NCBI GenBank assembly: GCA_964492485.1
Contig: CAZBKM010000001.1
Span: forward strand, 124,001-188,000
Source: UBA5336 sp964492485
Lineage (GTDB): Bacteria > Pseudomonadota > Alphaproteobacteria > Caulobacterales > Hyphomonadaceae
DNA length: 64,000 nt
Direction of reading: 5' to 3'
The notes below the pieces were generated by a model, which saw only the letters and a program-made list of their open reading frames with translations, was not told the DNA's origin and did not search any database. Shown here in pieces: positions 25,179-34,322 of this stretch. Positions within the stretch are counted from its first letter, which is position 1. Each line of letters starts with the position of its first letter. The translations under genes were made by a program, and so were the position numbers.

Positions 25179-26402
25179 ATGGACTTGGCCTTTACCGAAG
25201 AGGAACGGGCATTTCAGCGAACCGTTCGCGACTGGATCGCGGAGCATTACACGCCTGACCTGCGGGCCAGGATGGCTCTGTCGAAGAATGGCTATCTGGA
25301 CAAGGCCGGCCAGGTTGCCTGGCAGAAAAAACTCGCAGCACAGGGCTGGATCGCACCGAACTGGCCCGTCGAGTTTGGCGGTCCCGGCCTCACGGCGACG
25401 GAAAAGTACATACTGCAAATGGAGCTGGCTGCAGCCGGCACGCCCACGGTCAGTCCGATGGGGGTGTCCATGGTTGCACCCGTCCTCATGGCGTTCGGCT
25501 CCAAGGCGCAGCAGGACAAGCACCTGCCGCCCATCCTGAACTCCGATGTCTGGTGGTGTCAGGGGTATTCCGAGCCGGGATCCGGGTCCGACCTCGCTTC
25601 GCTCCAGATGTCGGCCGAGCGTGATGGCGACGAGTACGTCCTGAACGGGTCCAAGATCTGGACGACCCATGCCCAGTGGGCCGACATGATCTTCTGCCTG
25701 GTCCGCACGTCGCGAACCGGGAAACCCCAGGAAGGCATCAGCTTCATCATCTTCCCGATGGATCTGCCAGGTATCACGGTGCGTCCGCTTCCCACGCTCG
25801 ATGGCCCCATGGAAGGCGAGCAGGAAATCAATCAGGTGTTCTTCGAGAATGTCCGCGTGCCGATTGCAGAGGCACTGGTCGGGGAAAAGAACAAGGGCTG
25901 GACCTACGCAAAGTATCTTCTGCAGTTCGAACGCGGTAACGCCTACGCGCCCGGCCTGCGCAGCATGCTTGGGAAGACCCGCAGGATTGCCAGCGTGGAA
26001 ATGGCTGGCGGGGCACCCCTGATCCTCGACCCCGACTTCCGCCGCAAGCTGGCAGAGCTGGACATTCACATCGATGCCATGGATGCGACGGAGCTGCGCA
26101 TCTTCTCGGCCCTCAGTGCAGGCGAGGCGGTCGGACCGGAAAGTTCCATGCTGAAATGCGCCGGCTCCGAGGCCCAGCAGCGGATCACGGAGCTGACACT
26201 CGAGGCCACCGGCCAGTACGCCCAGGGCTTCGTCCAGGACAGTTGGGCGCATCTGCGCGATGGCAACAATGAGCGGCTGCCCATCCCCGAGCATGCGGTT
26301 CCCGTGGCACCGAGCTATTTCAACTATCGCAAGGCCTCGATCTATGCAGGATCGAACGAGATCCAGCGCAACATCATGGCAAAGATGGTGCTGGGACTTT
26401 GA
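25179..26402 (+). CDS. Acyl-CoA dehydrogenase, second large-type (PimC-like)
   Basis: A 407-residue homologue of the large dehydrogenase at 21.4 kb: WWCQGYSEPGSGSDLASLQM (about 124-143), SKIWTTHAQWADMIF and IYAGSNEIQRNIMAKMVLGL at the C-terminus, with Ala where single-subunit enzymes have the catalytic Glu. This again suggests an alpha2beta2 partner arrangement, yet no small subunit follows. It could share the small subunit at 22.7 kb. TAGGAG six bases upstream fixes ATG 25179. Its TGA stop touches repeat copy D. Confidence 0.9.
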   Translation: MDLAFTEEERAFQRTVRDWIAEHYTPDLRARMALSKNGYLDKAGQVAWQKKLAAQGWIAPNWPVEFGGPGLTATEKYILQMELAAAGTPTVSPMGVSMVAPVLMAFGSKAQQDKHLPPILNSDVWWCQGYSEPGSGSDLASLQMSAERDGDEYVLNGSKIWTTHAQWADMIFCLVRTSRTGKPQEGISFIIFPMDLPGITVRPLPTLDGPMEGEQEINQVFFENVRVPIAEALVGEKNKGWTYAKYLLQFERGNAYAPGLRSMLGKTRRIASVEMAGGAPLILDPDFRRKLAELDIHIDAMDATELRIFSALSAGEAVGPESSMLKCAGSEAQQRITELTLEATGQYAQGFVQDSWAHLRDGNNERLPIPEHAVPVAPSYFNYRKASIYAGSNEIQRNIMAKMVLGL

Positions 26403-26455
26403 GAGCATTTTCGCGCGACGTAGCCACCGGCTCACCGCGGGAACATGCTCCAGAC
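26400..26455. repeat. Dispersed intergenic repeat, copy D
   Basis: Read from the gene, TGAGAGCATTTTC begins at the stop codon of the acyl-CoA dehydrogenase, followed by GCGCGACG, CACCGG and an inverted GAACATGCTCC. The arms GAGCATTTTC and GAACATGCTC pair at 9 of 10 positions. It corresponds to the proximal palindrome of copy A. Confidence 0.75.
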
Positions 26456-26577
26456 AGGATGTGAGTGCATCTTCAGCGGCTTTGGCTGACTGGACGATGC
26501 GCTGATTGGCGGCGGAGCAGAGCGCCCAGGAAACGTCCGATCGCCCCTGAAGAGGCGGCGGGCGTAAGGGAGGAGAG

Positions 26578-28062
26578 ATGGACGCAGCCACCCGGGCGGC
26601 GCGCCAGCGCGTCGTCGGATCGATCTGGACCAAGCTGGCCTATGGTGCGGGCTCCGTCGCCTATGGCGTCAAGGGCAACGGATTCTCCTATTTCCTGCTC
26701 CTGTTCTACAGTCAGGCCCTCGGCGTGGACAGCGCCTCGGTGGGGCTGGCCATCTTCCTGACCTTTCTGGTCGACGCCTTTTCCGATCCGGTGGTTGGCT
26801 ATCTCTCCGACAATCTCCGCACCCCGTTCGGACGGCGACATCCTTTCATGTATGCCGCCGCGATACCGGTCTCGGTCTCGTTCTGGTTCCTCTGGAACCC
26901 GCCGGAGGGCTACACCAACGAACAGTTGTTCTGGTATCTCCTGTTCTGGGCGATCCTGGTGCGGACGCTGATCACGCTCTACGAGATACCGTCCTCCGCA
27001 CTGGTGGCGGAATTCACCACCGACTATGACGAGCGTACGACGTTCCTGTCCTATCGCAACATGTTCGGCTGGGTCGGCGGGGTGATCGTCGCCGTGATCA
27101 CGCTGACCCTTCTGCTCGACCGCGACAGCGCCACGGGAAGCGGTTTCACGGACGTACAAGGGTTCCGGGAGTATGGACTGCTCGCATCCCTGACGATCTT
27201 CGCGTCGATCATGGTGTCTGCCCTGGGGACCCACCGCACCATTCCGCACCTCTACCGCTCGACCACCGTGCCGGAGAAATTTTCTCTCGGCCGGTTCCTG
27301 CGGGAGATCTTCGAGACCCTGGCCAATCCGTCATTCGCGGCGCTGTTCCTGGCCTCGCTGTTCAGCTTCGTGGCGTCCGGCGTGTCGGCGGCCCTCACCT
27401 TCTACATTTACGGTTACTTCTGGGGCTTCGAATCCGATCAGTCGGGGCTGATTACAGCATCGGTGATCCTCTCGGCGGTGGGGGCCTTCGTGTTCGCACC
27501 ACGGGTATCGCGGGCGCTGGGCAAGAAGCGTGCGGCGATCATTGTGGGTGTCCTCGCCTTCAGCATAGCGCCAGCGCCCATCGTGCTGCGCCTGTTCGGA
27601 CTCATGCCGGAGAACGGCGATCCGGCCCTGTTTCCGATCATTTTCTGCGTCGTGGTCGCGGACATGTGCCTGATCATCATGGTGCAGATTCTCATGCAAT
27701 CGATGATCGCCGACCTGGTCGAGGACAGCCAGACCCGCACGGCCAGGCGCTCCGAGGGGGTGTTCTTCGCCGCCATCAGCTTCACGCGAAAGGCCGTGGA
27801 AGGCGGCGGCATCCTTATCGCGTCTGCGCTGCTGGCGATCATCGATTTCCCGGTCGGCCGACCACCGAGCGAGGTGCCGGAGGAGGCCCTGTTCAGGTTG
27901 GGGGCATTCTACGCCCCGACCCTGTTCACGCTCTGGATGATCATGCTGGCCTGCCTCAGCTTCTACCGGATCGACCGGGCGCGGCACGAGGCGAACCTGA
28001 CCCAGCTTGGGCTGGGTGAAGCCCCTGAATTCGTGACGGAAATGTCATCGCGTCCCGATTGA
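26578..28062 (+). CDS. GPH/MFS-type cation symporter
   Basis: A 494-residue transporter with about 12 hydrophobic segments, in the glycoside-pentoside-hexuronide:cation symporter (MFS_2) class. The loop FSDPVVGYLSDNLRTPFGRR (about 64-83) is the family signature between helices 2 and 3; LITLYEIPSSALVAEFTTDYDER matches the next loop. Substrate cannot be inferred; its position after acyl-CoA catabolic genes hints at an organic acid, sterol or terpenoid-like nutrient. GGGAGGAG stands just before ATG 26578. Confidence 0.88.
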   Translation: MDAATRAARQRVVGSIWTKLAYGAGSVAYGVKGNGFSYFLLLFYSQALGVDSASVGLAIFLTFLVDAFSDPVVGYLSDNLRTPFGRRHPFMYAAAIPVSVSFWFLWNPPEGYTNEQLFWYLLFWAILVRTLITLYEIPSSALVAEFTTDYDERTTFLSYRNMFGWVGGVIVAVITLTLLLDRDSATGSGFTDVQGFREYGLLASLTIFASIMVSALGTHRTIPHLYRSTTVPEKFSLGRFLREIFETLANPSFAALFLASLFSFVASGVSAALTFYIYGYFWGFESDQSGLITASVILSAVGAFVFAPRVSRALGKKRAAIIVGVLAFSIAPAPIVLRLFGLMPENGDPALFPIIFCVVVADMCLIIMVQILMQSMIADLVEDSQTRTARRSEGVFFAAISFTRKAVEGGGILIASALLAIIDFPVGRPPSEVPEEALFRLGAFYAPTLFTLWMIMLACLSFYRIDRARHEANLTQLGLGEAPEFVTEMSSRPD

Positions 28063-28115
28063 TGGGGCCGGCGCGGGCGCATACATCTGGCGTCCTTTGA
28101 AGAGGCTTGCTGCAG

Positions 28116-29603
28116 ATGTCATATTCGCTCGTCCGTCTTTGTCAGAGTCTGCTGGCCGCCACGGTCTTCGCCGCCTGTTCCAATGCCCAGCCGGCTGGGA
28201 CGTCAACGCCCGAACCCGCCTCTCAGCCGGACTCCGGACCAGCGGCTGAGGCCGGCGCGCCCGCAGGCGAAGACGCCCCCGGAACGCACACCCGCGCCCC
28301 CGCGCGCGCGGGAGAGATCGACCTGACCTTCGCCCCCCTGGTCAAGTCAGCCTCGCCAGCCGTGGTGAACGTGTATTCCAAGCGTGTGGTGAACCGCTCG
28401 GTCTCCCCCTTTGCGAATGATCCCATATTCCAGGAATTCTTCGGGACGCCCCGCTCCCAGGTCCAGAACTCCCTCGGGTCCGGCGTCATCGTGGGGGAAG
28501 ATGGAGTGATCGTCACCAACAACCACGTCATCGAGGGAGCCGACGAACTTCTCGTGGTCCTGAGCGACCGCCGCGAATATGCTGCGGAACTGGTGCTCGC
28601 AGACGAGCGGACGGACCTGGCGGTCCTGAAGATCGACACCGAAGACCAGAGCCTGCCGACGCTGGACTATGCCGACACACGCGACCTCGAAGTGGGTGAC
28701 CTGGTCCTTGCCATCGGCAATCCCTTTGGCGTCGGCCAAACCGTCACCAGTGGCATCATCTCCGCGACGGCCCGAACCGATGTGGGCGTTTCCGATTACG
28801 CCTTTTTCCTGCAGACGGACGCGGCCGTGAATCCCGGCAATTCCGGCGGCGCCCTGATCGACACGGAAGGACGTCTTGTCGGGGTGAACACGGCGATCTT
28901 CTCCCGCTCGGGCGGCTCCAACGGAATCGGGTTCGCCATTCCCGCGGAAATGGTGAAGCGCGTGGTCGATGCGGCCATCAATGAAGGGATGATCGTCCGG
29001 CCCTGGCTGGGCCTGAAGGGACAGTCGGTCTCCTATGACATTGCCCGAAGCAAGGGCCTGGACCGGCCGGTCGGTGTCATCGTGACCGAAGTTTATGACG
29101 GTGGACCTGCCGATGAGGCCGGCTTGCGGCGTGGGGACCTGGTGCTCGAGATCGATGGACGGGAGGTGTTCGACGAACGCGGGCTGAAGTTTCTCGCCGC
29201 CACACGCTCACCCGGCGAGTCCGCGACCCTGACCGTTCTGCGCAGTGGCGAACGCGAGCAGATCGGCGTGACTCTGCGTGCGCCACCCGGTGCCACCGAG
29301 GCCGAGCGCGTGCTGCTCCAGGGGCGTCATCCGTTCAGCGGCGCCGAGGTTGCCGACCTGTCGCCGCGCCTGGCGGAGGAGCTGGGCCGCGATCCCTTTG
29401 ACACCGGCGTCCTGGTGACCCGCATCCTGCGCGGCGCCTATGCGCGCCGGATCGTGCGGCCAGGAGACGTGATCGTGGCGGTGAACGGCACACCGACGCC
29501 CACGATCGAGGCCCTGCGCGCCCAGTTGGAGTCTGACGGAAATCTCTGGCGGATCGAACTCGACCGTAACGGTCGGCGCGTGTCCGGCACCGTGCGGATG
29601 TAG
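28116..29603 (+). CDS. Deg/HtrA serine protease, lipoprotein form
   Basis: A 495-residue DegP-like protease. An N-terminal signal ends at a plausible lipobox (VFAAC, Cys near residue 20), so it is probably lipid-anchored rather than free in the periplasm. A Pro/Ala/Glu-rich linker follows. The catalytic triad is His of TNNHVIEGAD, Asp of RTDLAVLKI and Ser of NPGNSGGAL. Two PDZ domains cover about residues 270-370 and 390-495. Start ATG 28116 is preceded by AGAGG; an upstream TTG would leave no space for it. Confidence 0.92.
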   Translation: MSYSLVRLCQSLLAATVFAACSNAQPAGTSTPEPASQPDSGPAAEAGAPAGEDAPGTHTRAPARAGEIDLTFAPLVKSASPAVVNVYSKRVVNRSVSPFANDPIFQEFFGTPRSQVQNSLGSGVIVGEDGVIVTNNHVIEGADELLVVLSDRREYAAELVLADERTDLAVLKIDTEDQSLPTLDYADTRDLEVGDLVLAIGNPFGVGQTVTSGIISATARTDVGVSDYAFFLQTDAAVNPGNSGGALIDTEGRLVGVNTAIFSRSGGSNGIGFAIPAEMVKRVVDAAINEGMIVRPWLGLKGQSVSYDIARSKGLDRPVGVIVTEVYDGGPADEAGLRRGDLVLEIDGREVFDERGLKFLAATRSPGESATLTVLRSGEREQIGVTLRAPPGATEAERVLLQGRHPFSGAEVADLSPRLAEELGRDPFDTGVLVTRILRGAYARRIVRPGDVIVAVNGTPTPTIEALRAQLESDGNLWRIELDRNGRRVSGTVRM

Positions 29604-29609
29604 GCGCGA

Positions 29610-30293
29610 TCAGGCGGTATGGTGCTCGGTTGGCTGATGGGCGGCGAGGGTCCGCAGGAATTTCGCCAGTTTCTCGGCGCTTTCGGCGCCCTGAACGGCG
29701 AAGCGGCGGTCCCCGACATAAGTGGGAACGCCGCGTATCCCCATGTCGAGGAAGAGCTGCTGCTCGGCGCGGACGGCGTCACGGTCGGCATTGCGGTCGA
29801 GAAGGTCGCCGACAATCACGCCGTCAAGCCCGATCTCGTCAGCAATGTCGCACAGCACCTCCCGGCACCCGATGTCGCGATGGTCACGGAAATAGGCCGT
29901 AAATAGCGCCTCGTTGGCCGCTGCGCCAAGCCCCTGGCCCTGGGCCCAACGCACCAGTCGGTGAGCGTCGAACGTATTCGGGCGCACCTTGATCCCGGAA
30001 AAGTCGAACGGGATGTTCTCGGCCTCGCCATACTGTTCGAGCGCCTCGCGCATCGCACGGAAGCGGCTGGTCTGAGGCGATTCGCCGGCGTCACCGGTGC
30101 CGCCCAGCCGTGAGGTCATATAGGCCTTGTAGTCCGTACCTTCCGCCGGAAGCGTCGGGTCGAGTTCGTAGGGGCGGAACAGCAGATCGACTTGAACGTC
30201 GGACGCCAGGGCGATCGCGCTCCGGATACGCCTCAGGCCCAGCCAGCACCAGGGGCAGACGAGGTCGGAAACCATTTCCACGGTGACGGTCAT
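29610..30293 (-). CDS. DsbA family oxidoreductase (FrnE-like)
   Basis: A 227-residue thioredoxin-fold protein with the motif DLVCPWCWLGLRR (Cys12-Pro-Trp-Cys15) followed by a helical insertion, as in FrnE/2-hydroxychromene-2-carboxylate isomerase-like DsbA proteins. Near the C-terminus GIRGVPTYVGDRRFAVQGA supplies the cis-Pro loop. No signal peptide, so it is cytoplasmic. Substrate unknown. Start ATG 30293 follows GGAAGG. It lies 37 bases after the DUF2237 gene and is convergent with the Deg protease. Confidence 0.92.
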   Translation of the reverse strand: MTVTVEMVSDLVCPWCWLGLRRIRSAIALASDVQVDLLFRPYELDPTLPAEGTDYKAYMTSRLGGTGDAGESPQTSRFRAMREALEQYGEAENIPFDFSGIKVRPNTFDAHRLVRWAQGQGLGAAANEALFTAYFRDHRDIGCREVLCDIADEIGLDGVIVGDLLDRNADRDAVRAEQQLFLDMGIRGVPTYVGDRRFAVQGAESAEKLAKFLRTLAAHQPTEHHTA

Positions 30294-30330
30294 GTCGCTT
30301 CCTTCCCAACCTTCCATTGTCTGCAACGGG

Positions 30331-30696
30331 TCAGGCCATGGCCGCATGGGCCTTCAGGTCGTCAATGTCGCACACTTCCAGCGCCCTGGCGCTTGTCGCT
30401 TCCAGGACCACTTCAGGCGCACACCCTGCTTCGCGCGCTTCCTCCCAGCGGATGGCGCAAAGGCACCACCGGTCGCCGGCCTTGAGGCCGGGAAAACCGA
30501 AGGCCGGGCGCGGCGTGACCAAATCGTTTCCCCGCGCATAGGAGAACCGCAGAAAGGCGTCGGTGACCCGCGCACAGACGGCATGCAGGCCCTTGTCCTC
30601 CGGTCCGCAATGGCAAAGGCCGTCCCGGTAGAATCCCGTCAACGGGTCGGTTCCGCAGGTTTGCAGCGCGGTGCCGAGAACGTTCGTACCTGTCAT
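30331..30696 (-). CDS. DUF2237 protein
   Basis: A 121-residue DUF2237 protein. Characteristic parts: NVLGTALQTCGTDPLTGFYRDG (residues about 4-25), HAVCARVTDAFLRFSYARGND, RWCLCAIRWEEAREAG and APEVVLEATSARALEV. Conserved Cys residues are present. No biochemical function is established. Its start overlaps the desaturase stop by four bases (ATGA), tying it to the desaturase transcript. Confidence 0.92.
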   Translation of the reverse strand: MTGTNVLGTALQTCGTDPLTGFYRDGLCHCGPEDKGLHAVCARVTDAFLRFSYARGNDLVTPRPAFGFPGLKAGDRWCLCAIRWEEAREAGCAPEVVLEATSARALEVCDIDDLKAHAAMA

Positions 30697-31649
30697 GCGG
30701 GCACCGCCTGGTCCGGCTTCGACGCTGCCATGGACAGTACGCGCCAATATCCGCGCTGTACCTGCATACGGTCGGTGATGCCCTTCTCGTGCAGCAAGCG
30801 GTGCGCCTCGGCCAGCCTGTAGCAGGGCAGGTGCATGAACATGTGGTGTTCGCAGTGATAGTTCACCCAGTAAGGCGCGATCAGCAACGTTTCCAGCGGA
30901 TTGGCGAGCGTCGTGCGGGCGTATTGCAACGGGTCGCCATTGTCCGTCAGCACCGCATGTTCGGCGATGTTTCGAATGCGGGTGACCATCATGAACCATG
31001 TCGCCATCGGCAGGAGCCAGACGACGAAATAGGCCCACCAGGCTCCCAGAGCCGTCAGCGCCGCCAGCAGGAGAAGATTGGTCAGAACCATCGGCCCCAC
31101 CGCCTCCCGGGCCGACTGGCTTCGGTTTTCGGCGCCCTTCTGTGCCCGGATCCCCAGACCCAGGGCGTTGGCGAACTGGTTGCGCCGCTGCTTGAGGAAG
31201 GTCTGCCCGGTCAGGTCGCGAACGATCTTGCGGCGCAGGGACCGGCGTGTGATCGGGAACGGCGCTGACAGGATGAGATCGGGATCCTCGTCCTGCTGGG
31301 TAAACTTGTGATGCTGCAGGTGGTAGGGCCGATACTGCGCCAGGGACGACCCGATCGGTGCGGCGCACAGCCATTTGCCCACCCAGTCGTTGATCCTTCG
31401 GTTCGTGTGGAGCCCGCCATGGGCCGCCTCATGCATCAGGATGGCCAGGCCGAGCTGGCGGGCGCCCACCAGCATGATCGAAAGCGGGATCAGCCAAGGC
31501 TGCCATACCGCGAGCGCAATGGCAGCCAGGATGATCGCCCAGGCGTGGACCACCATGCCGAGCCCGATCCAGTTGTTTCGACGCGACAGTGCCGCCCATT
31601 CCTCGCGGGTGAACAGATCCAGCGGACGAATTCGGGGTGCGACAGCCAT
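30693..31649 (-). CDS. Membrane fatty acid desaturase
   Basis: A 318-residue integral membrane di-iron desaturase. The three histidine boxes are clear: HEAAHG (about residue 73), HLQHHK (about 110) and HCEHHMF (about 268), together with WVNYHCEHH. Four or so hydrophobic segments surround them. It would introduce a double bond into a lipid or a carotenoid/terpenoid-like substrate; which one cannot be read from sequence. It starts nine bases after ubiA, hinting at a quinone- or lipid-related function. Confidence 0.9.
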   Translation of the reverse strand: MAVAPRIRPLDLFTREEWAALSRRNNWIGLGMVVHAWAIILAAIALAVWQPWLIPLSIMLVGARQLGLAILMHEAAHGGLHTNRRINDWVGKWLCAAPIGSSLAQYRPYHLQHHKFTQQDEDPDLILSAPFPITRRSLRRKIVRDLTGQTFLKQRRNQFANALGLGIRAQKGAENRSQSAREAVGPMVLTNLLLLAALTALGAWWAYFVVWLLPMATWFMMVTRIRNIAEHAVLTDNGDPLQYARTTLANPLETLLIAPYWVNYHCEHHMFMHLPCYRLAEAHRLLHEKGITDRMQVQRGYWRVLSMAASKPDQAVPA

Positions 31650-31658
31650 AGTGCGAGT

Positions 31659-32837
31659 TTAGGACAGAATGGCGGCAATCACAAAGCCTGCCGCAAGGAT
31701 AGCCCCCGCCCAGACATTCGACTTGAAGACCACGAGTGCCTGACGGTCGCGTCCCCGACTCACCCGCACGGCCTGCCAAGCGCCGTGGGCCAGGAAGAGG
31801 AGGGCCGCCACAGCCCCGATGCGCGGTGCCCCCATGGCGAGTGCGGCCAGAGCGGCAAGCGCGGCCGCCGCCATGTGGAAGCAGAACGCGCCCAACACCG
31901 CACGATCGCCAAACAGGCGCGCGGTGGACTTCACACCCATCAGGGCATCGTCTTCCCGATCCTGCAGGGCGTAGACCGTGTCATAGGCGATGGTCCAGCA
32001 GGCCAGGCCCAGCCAGAGGATGACCGTTGCGGGGCTGACATGAGTTGCGGTGGCAGCGCCCACAAGGACACCCCAATTCATCGTCGCCCCCAGCCAGGCC
32101 TGGGGCCACCAGGTCACCCGCTTCATGAACGGATAGAGTGCCACGAGCGGCAGAGCGAGCACGGCGACGATCTTGGCATCCACCGGCAGCGCCAGCCAGA
32201 CAAGGAAACCGACCGCGAGCTGGGCGATAAGCCAGCCGATCGCCTGGGTGAGACTTACCTCTCCGGCCGGAAGGGGCCGGCCTGCGGTGCGCGCCACACC
32301 TGCATCAAGGTCGCGATCGGCAATGTCGTTCCAGGTGCATCCGGCCCCACGCATCGCGGTCGCACCGATCAGGAACCAGATCGCCCAGAACGGGTCGTGC
32401 CAGGTGAGGCCGTCCGGGATTCTTGCGCCGGCGAGGCCCATCCAGCACGGCAGGGTCAGGAGCCAGATGCCCACCGGACGGTCCCAGCGCGCCAGGGCGG
32501 CATAGGGCCGTGCCGTCTCCGGAAGCCGGCGCAGCATCTCCGGAAAGGCGCTGTCTGCAGGCCCCCGCCGGCCTCCGTCCCCATCCGCGTCAGCCTCTGT
32601 CGTGGCGGCCTGCGCCTGAGGTGCGGATGCAGGATCCGCGCCCTCAGGTGCGAGTTGGTCGTCTACGTCCGTGCGACCGGATCGGGCCTCGACCGGGGTT
32701 TCCGGCAAACCGGCTTCGTGACCGGTCCCTGAGGACTCGTCTGCAGACGACGCGTCCGTCGCGGGATCATCTACGGGCGCTTCCTGCTGTCCTGGCTGCG
32801 CAGGATCGGGCTTCGAAGGGTCATCGGAGTGTGCCAT
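31659..32837 (-). CDS. ubiA: 4-hydroxybenzoate polyprenyltransferase with long acidic N-terminus
   Basis: A 392-residue protein. Residues about 100-392 are UbiA: RPYAALARWDRPVGIWLL, the first Asp motif NDIADRDLDAGVART (about 168-182) and the second YALQDREDDALMG (about 290-302), with eight to nine membrane helices. It attaches the prenyl chain to 4-hydroxybenzoate in ubiquinone synthesis. The first 95 residues are a low-complexity Asp/Glu/Ala/Pro-rich stretch not normal for UbiA and predicted disordered. An internal ATG near residue 100 could be an alternative start. GAAGGG precedes the ATG at 32837. Confidence 0.9.
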   Translation of the reverse strand: MAHSDDPSKPDPAQPGQQEAPVDDPATDASSADESSGTGHEAGLPETPVEARSGRTDVDDQLAPEGADPASAPQAQAATTEADADGDGGRRGPADSAFPEMLRRLPETARPYAALARWDRPVGIWLLTLPCWMGLAGARIPDGLTWHDPFWAIWFLIGATAMRGAGCTWNDIADRDLDAGVARTAGRPLPAGEVSLTQAIGWLIAQLAVGFLVWLALPVDAKIVAVLALPLVALYPFMKRVTWWPQAWLGATMNWGVLVGAATATHVSPATVILWLGLACWTIAYDTVYALQDREDDALMGVKSTARLFGDRAVLGAFCFHMAAAALAALAALAMGAPRIGAVAALLFLAHGAWQAVRVSRGRDRQALVVFKSNVWAGAILAAGFVIAAILS

Positions 32838-32901
32838 CGCGCCCTTCTACCGCACTCCGCAAGCTCGGTCGACTGACCACCCGGGCTGGTGCGTGGAGCC
32901 G

Positions 32902-34266
32902 TTACGCCACGGACACGGTCTTCCGGTTCGTGAAGGCGCGCAACCCGTCTGCCGCAAGTTCACGGCCGCAGCCGGAGTCCTTGATGCCGCCAAAGGGGAG
33001 CCGCGGATCGGACGAAACGGCAGCGTTGACGAAGGTGCTGCCGGCCTCCAGATCGCGCACGGCCCGGGCGATCTCGCCCTCGTCCTGACTGAACAGCGTC
33101 GCTCCAAGGCCATAGGCGCTGGCATTGGCGCGTGCGATGGCCTCGTCGAACGACTCCACCTGCCACAGCGCCGCCACCGGGCCGAACAGTTCCTCGGTTG
33201 CGGCCGGGCTACCGTCCGGCGCGTTCTCCAGGATCTGGGGGGCAAAATACCAGCCGCAGTCCGGCAGGTCGCAGAGACGGTTGAGTCGCCGGGCACCGGC
33301 TGCCAAGCTCGACTCCACCTGTGACCGCAACTCGGTGCGGATCTTGGCCAGCGCGAGCGGGCCGAGGGTCGTCTCCCGATCGGTAGGGTCGCCCGGCCTC
33401 AGGGCCTCCACACGTGCAATGAAGGCGTCCCGGAACCGGTCGTAGACCTCGCGATGTACCAGGAACCGCTTGGCGGCGATGCAGGACTGCCCGGTATTCT
33501 TCATCCGTGCCGCGACGGCTGTGCTCACCGCTGCATCGAGGTCGGCGGACGGCATCACCAGAAAGGCGTCCGTCCCGCCAAGTTCGAGGATGCTTGGCTT
33601 GATGGCCGCTCCCGCACTGGCGGCCACGGCCGCACCGGCGGGACCGGAGCCGGTCAAAGTCACGCCGCGTACCCGACGATCCCGTATCACGCCGTCCACC
33701 AGATCGGCGCCGATCAGGAGCGTCTGGAAGCAGCCGTCCGGAAGACCGGCGTCGCGAAAGACGTCCTCGATGTCGAGCGCGCACCGCCAAACATTCGATG
33801 CATGCTTCAGGAGGCCCACATTGCCCGCCATGAGTGCAGGCGCGGCAAAGCGGAAGACCTGCCAGAAGGGATAGTTCCACGGCATGACCGCGAGGATAGG
33901 ACCGAGCGGGAGGTGGCGCACATAGGCACTGCGGGCATCGGTTTGCGTGGGCTCGTCGGCAAGGTCGCGTTCCGCCGTTTCGGCATAGTGGCGGCAGACC
34001 CAGGCGCACTTCGCGATCTCGGCCTCGGCCTCGCTCACGGGTTTGCCCATCTCCGCCGTCATGTGGGCGGCCAGCACATGGGCGCGCGCCTCCAGCAGGC
34101 GTGCGGTGTCCTTGAGGATCCCCGCCCGTGTGGCCAAGTCCGTCAGGCGCCAGCCCTTGAACGCGACCTCGGCAGTGGCCAGCGCGGCCTCCATGGCGTT
34201 GCCGTCATGGGGCTCGAAGACTTCGATCTCGGCTTCCGTAGCGGGATTGATGGACACAACGCTCAT
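32902..34266 (-). CDS. Aldehyde dehydrogenase, succinate-semialdehyde (Sad/YneI) type
   Basis: A 454-residue NAD(P)-dependent aldehyde dehydrogenase. The catalytic Cys is in NTGQSCIAAKRF (about 268) and the general-base Glu in LELGGTDAFLV (about 232). ILAVMPWNYPFWQVFRFAAP and the C-terminal LPFGGIKDSGCGRELA match E. coli Sad (YneI), which oxidises succinate semialdehyde. GGAGGG precedes ATG 34266. It is divergent from rsmE and may cotranscribe with ubiA 64 bases downstream. Confidence 0.92.
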   Translation of the reverse strand: MSVVSINPATEAEIEVFEPHDGNAMEAALATAEVAFKGWRLTDLATRAGILKDTARLLEARAHVLAAHMTAEMGKPVSEAEAEIAKCAWVCRHYAETAERDLADEPTQTDARSAYVRHLPLGPILAVMPWNYPFWQVFRFAAPALMAGNVGLLKHASNVWRCALDIEDVFRDAGLPDGCFQTLLIGADLVDGVIRDRRVRGVTLTGSGPAGAAVAASAGAAIKPSILELGGTDAFLVMPSADLDAAVSTAVAARMKNTGQSCIAAKRFLVHREVYDRFRDAFIARVEALRPGDPTDRETTLGPLALAKIRTELRSQVESSLAAGARRLNRLCDLPDCGWYFAPQILENAPDGSPAATEELFGPVAALWQVESFDEAIARANASAYGLGATLFSQDEGEIARAVRDLEAGSTFVNAAVSSDPRLPFGGIKDSGCGRELAADGLRAFTNRKTVSVA

Positions 34267-34322
34267 GTCGGACCCTCCAGTCGGGATTGCGCGCGGCACG
34301 GGGCCGCGTATACCCCGGTCGC

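Noticed and set aside
24627..26633. A 668-codon minus-strand frame across the ABM and dehydrogenase genes
   Set aside because: Composition resembles antisense of GC-rich coding DNA and the plus strand has clear family motifs.
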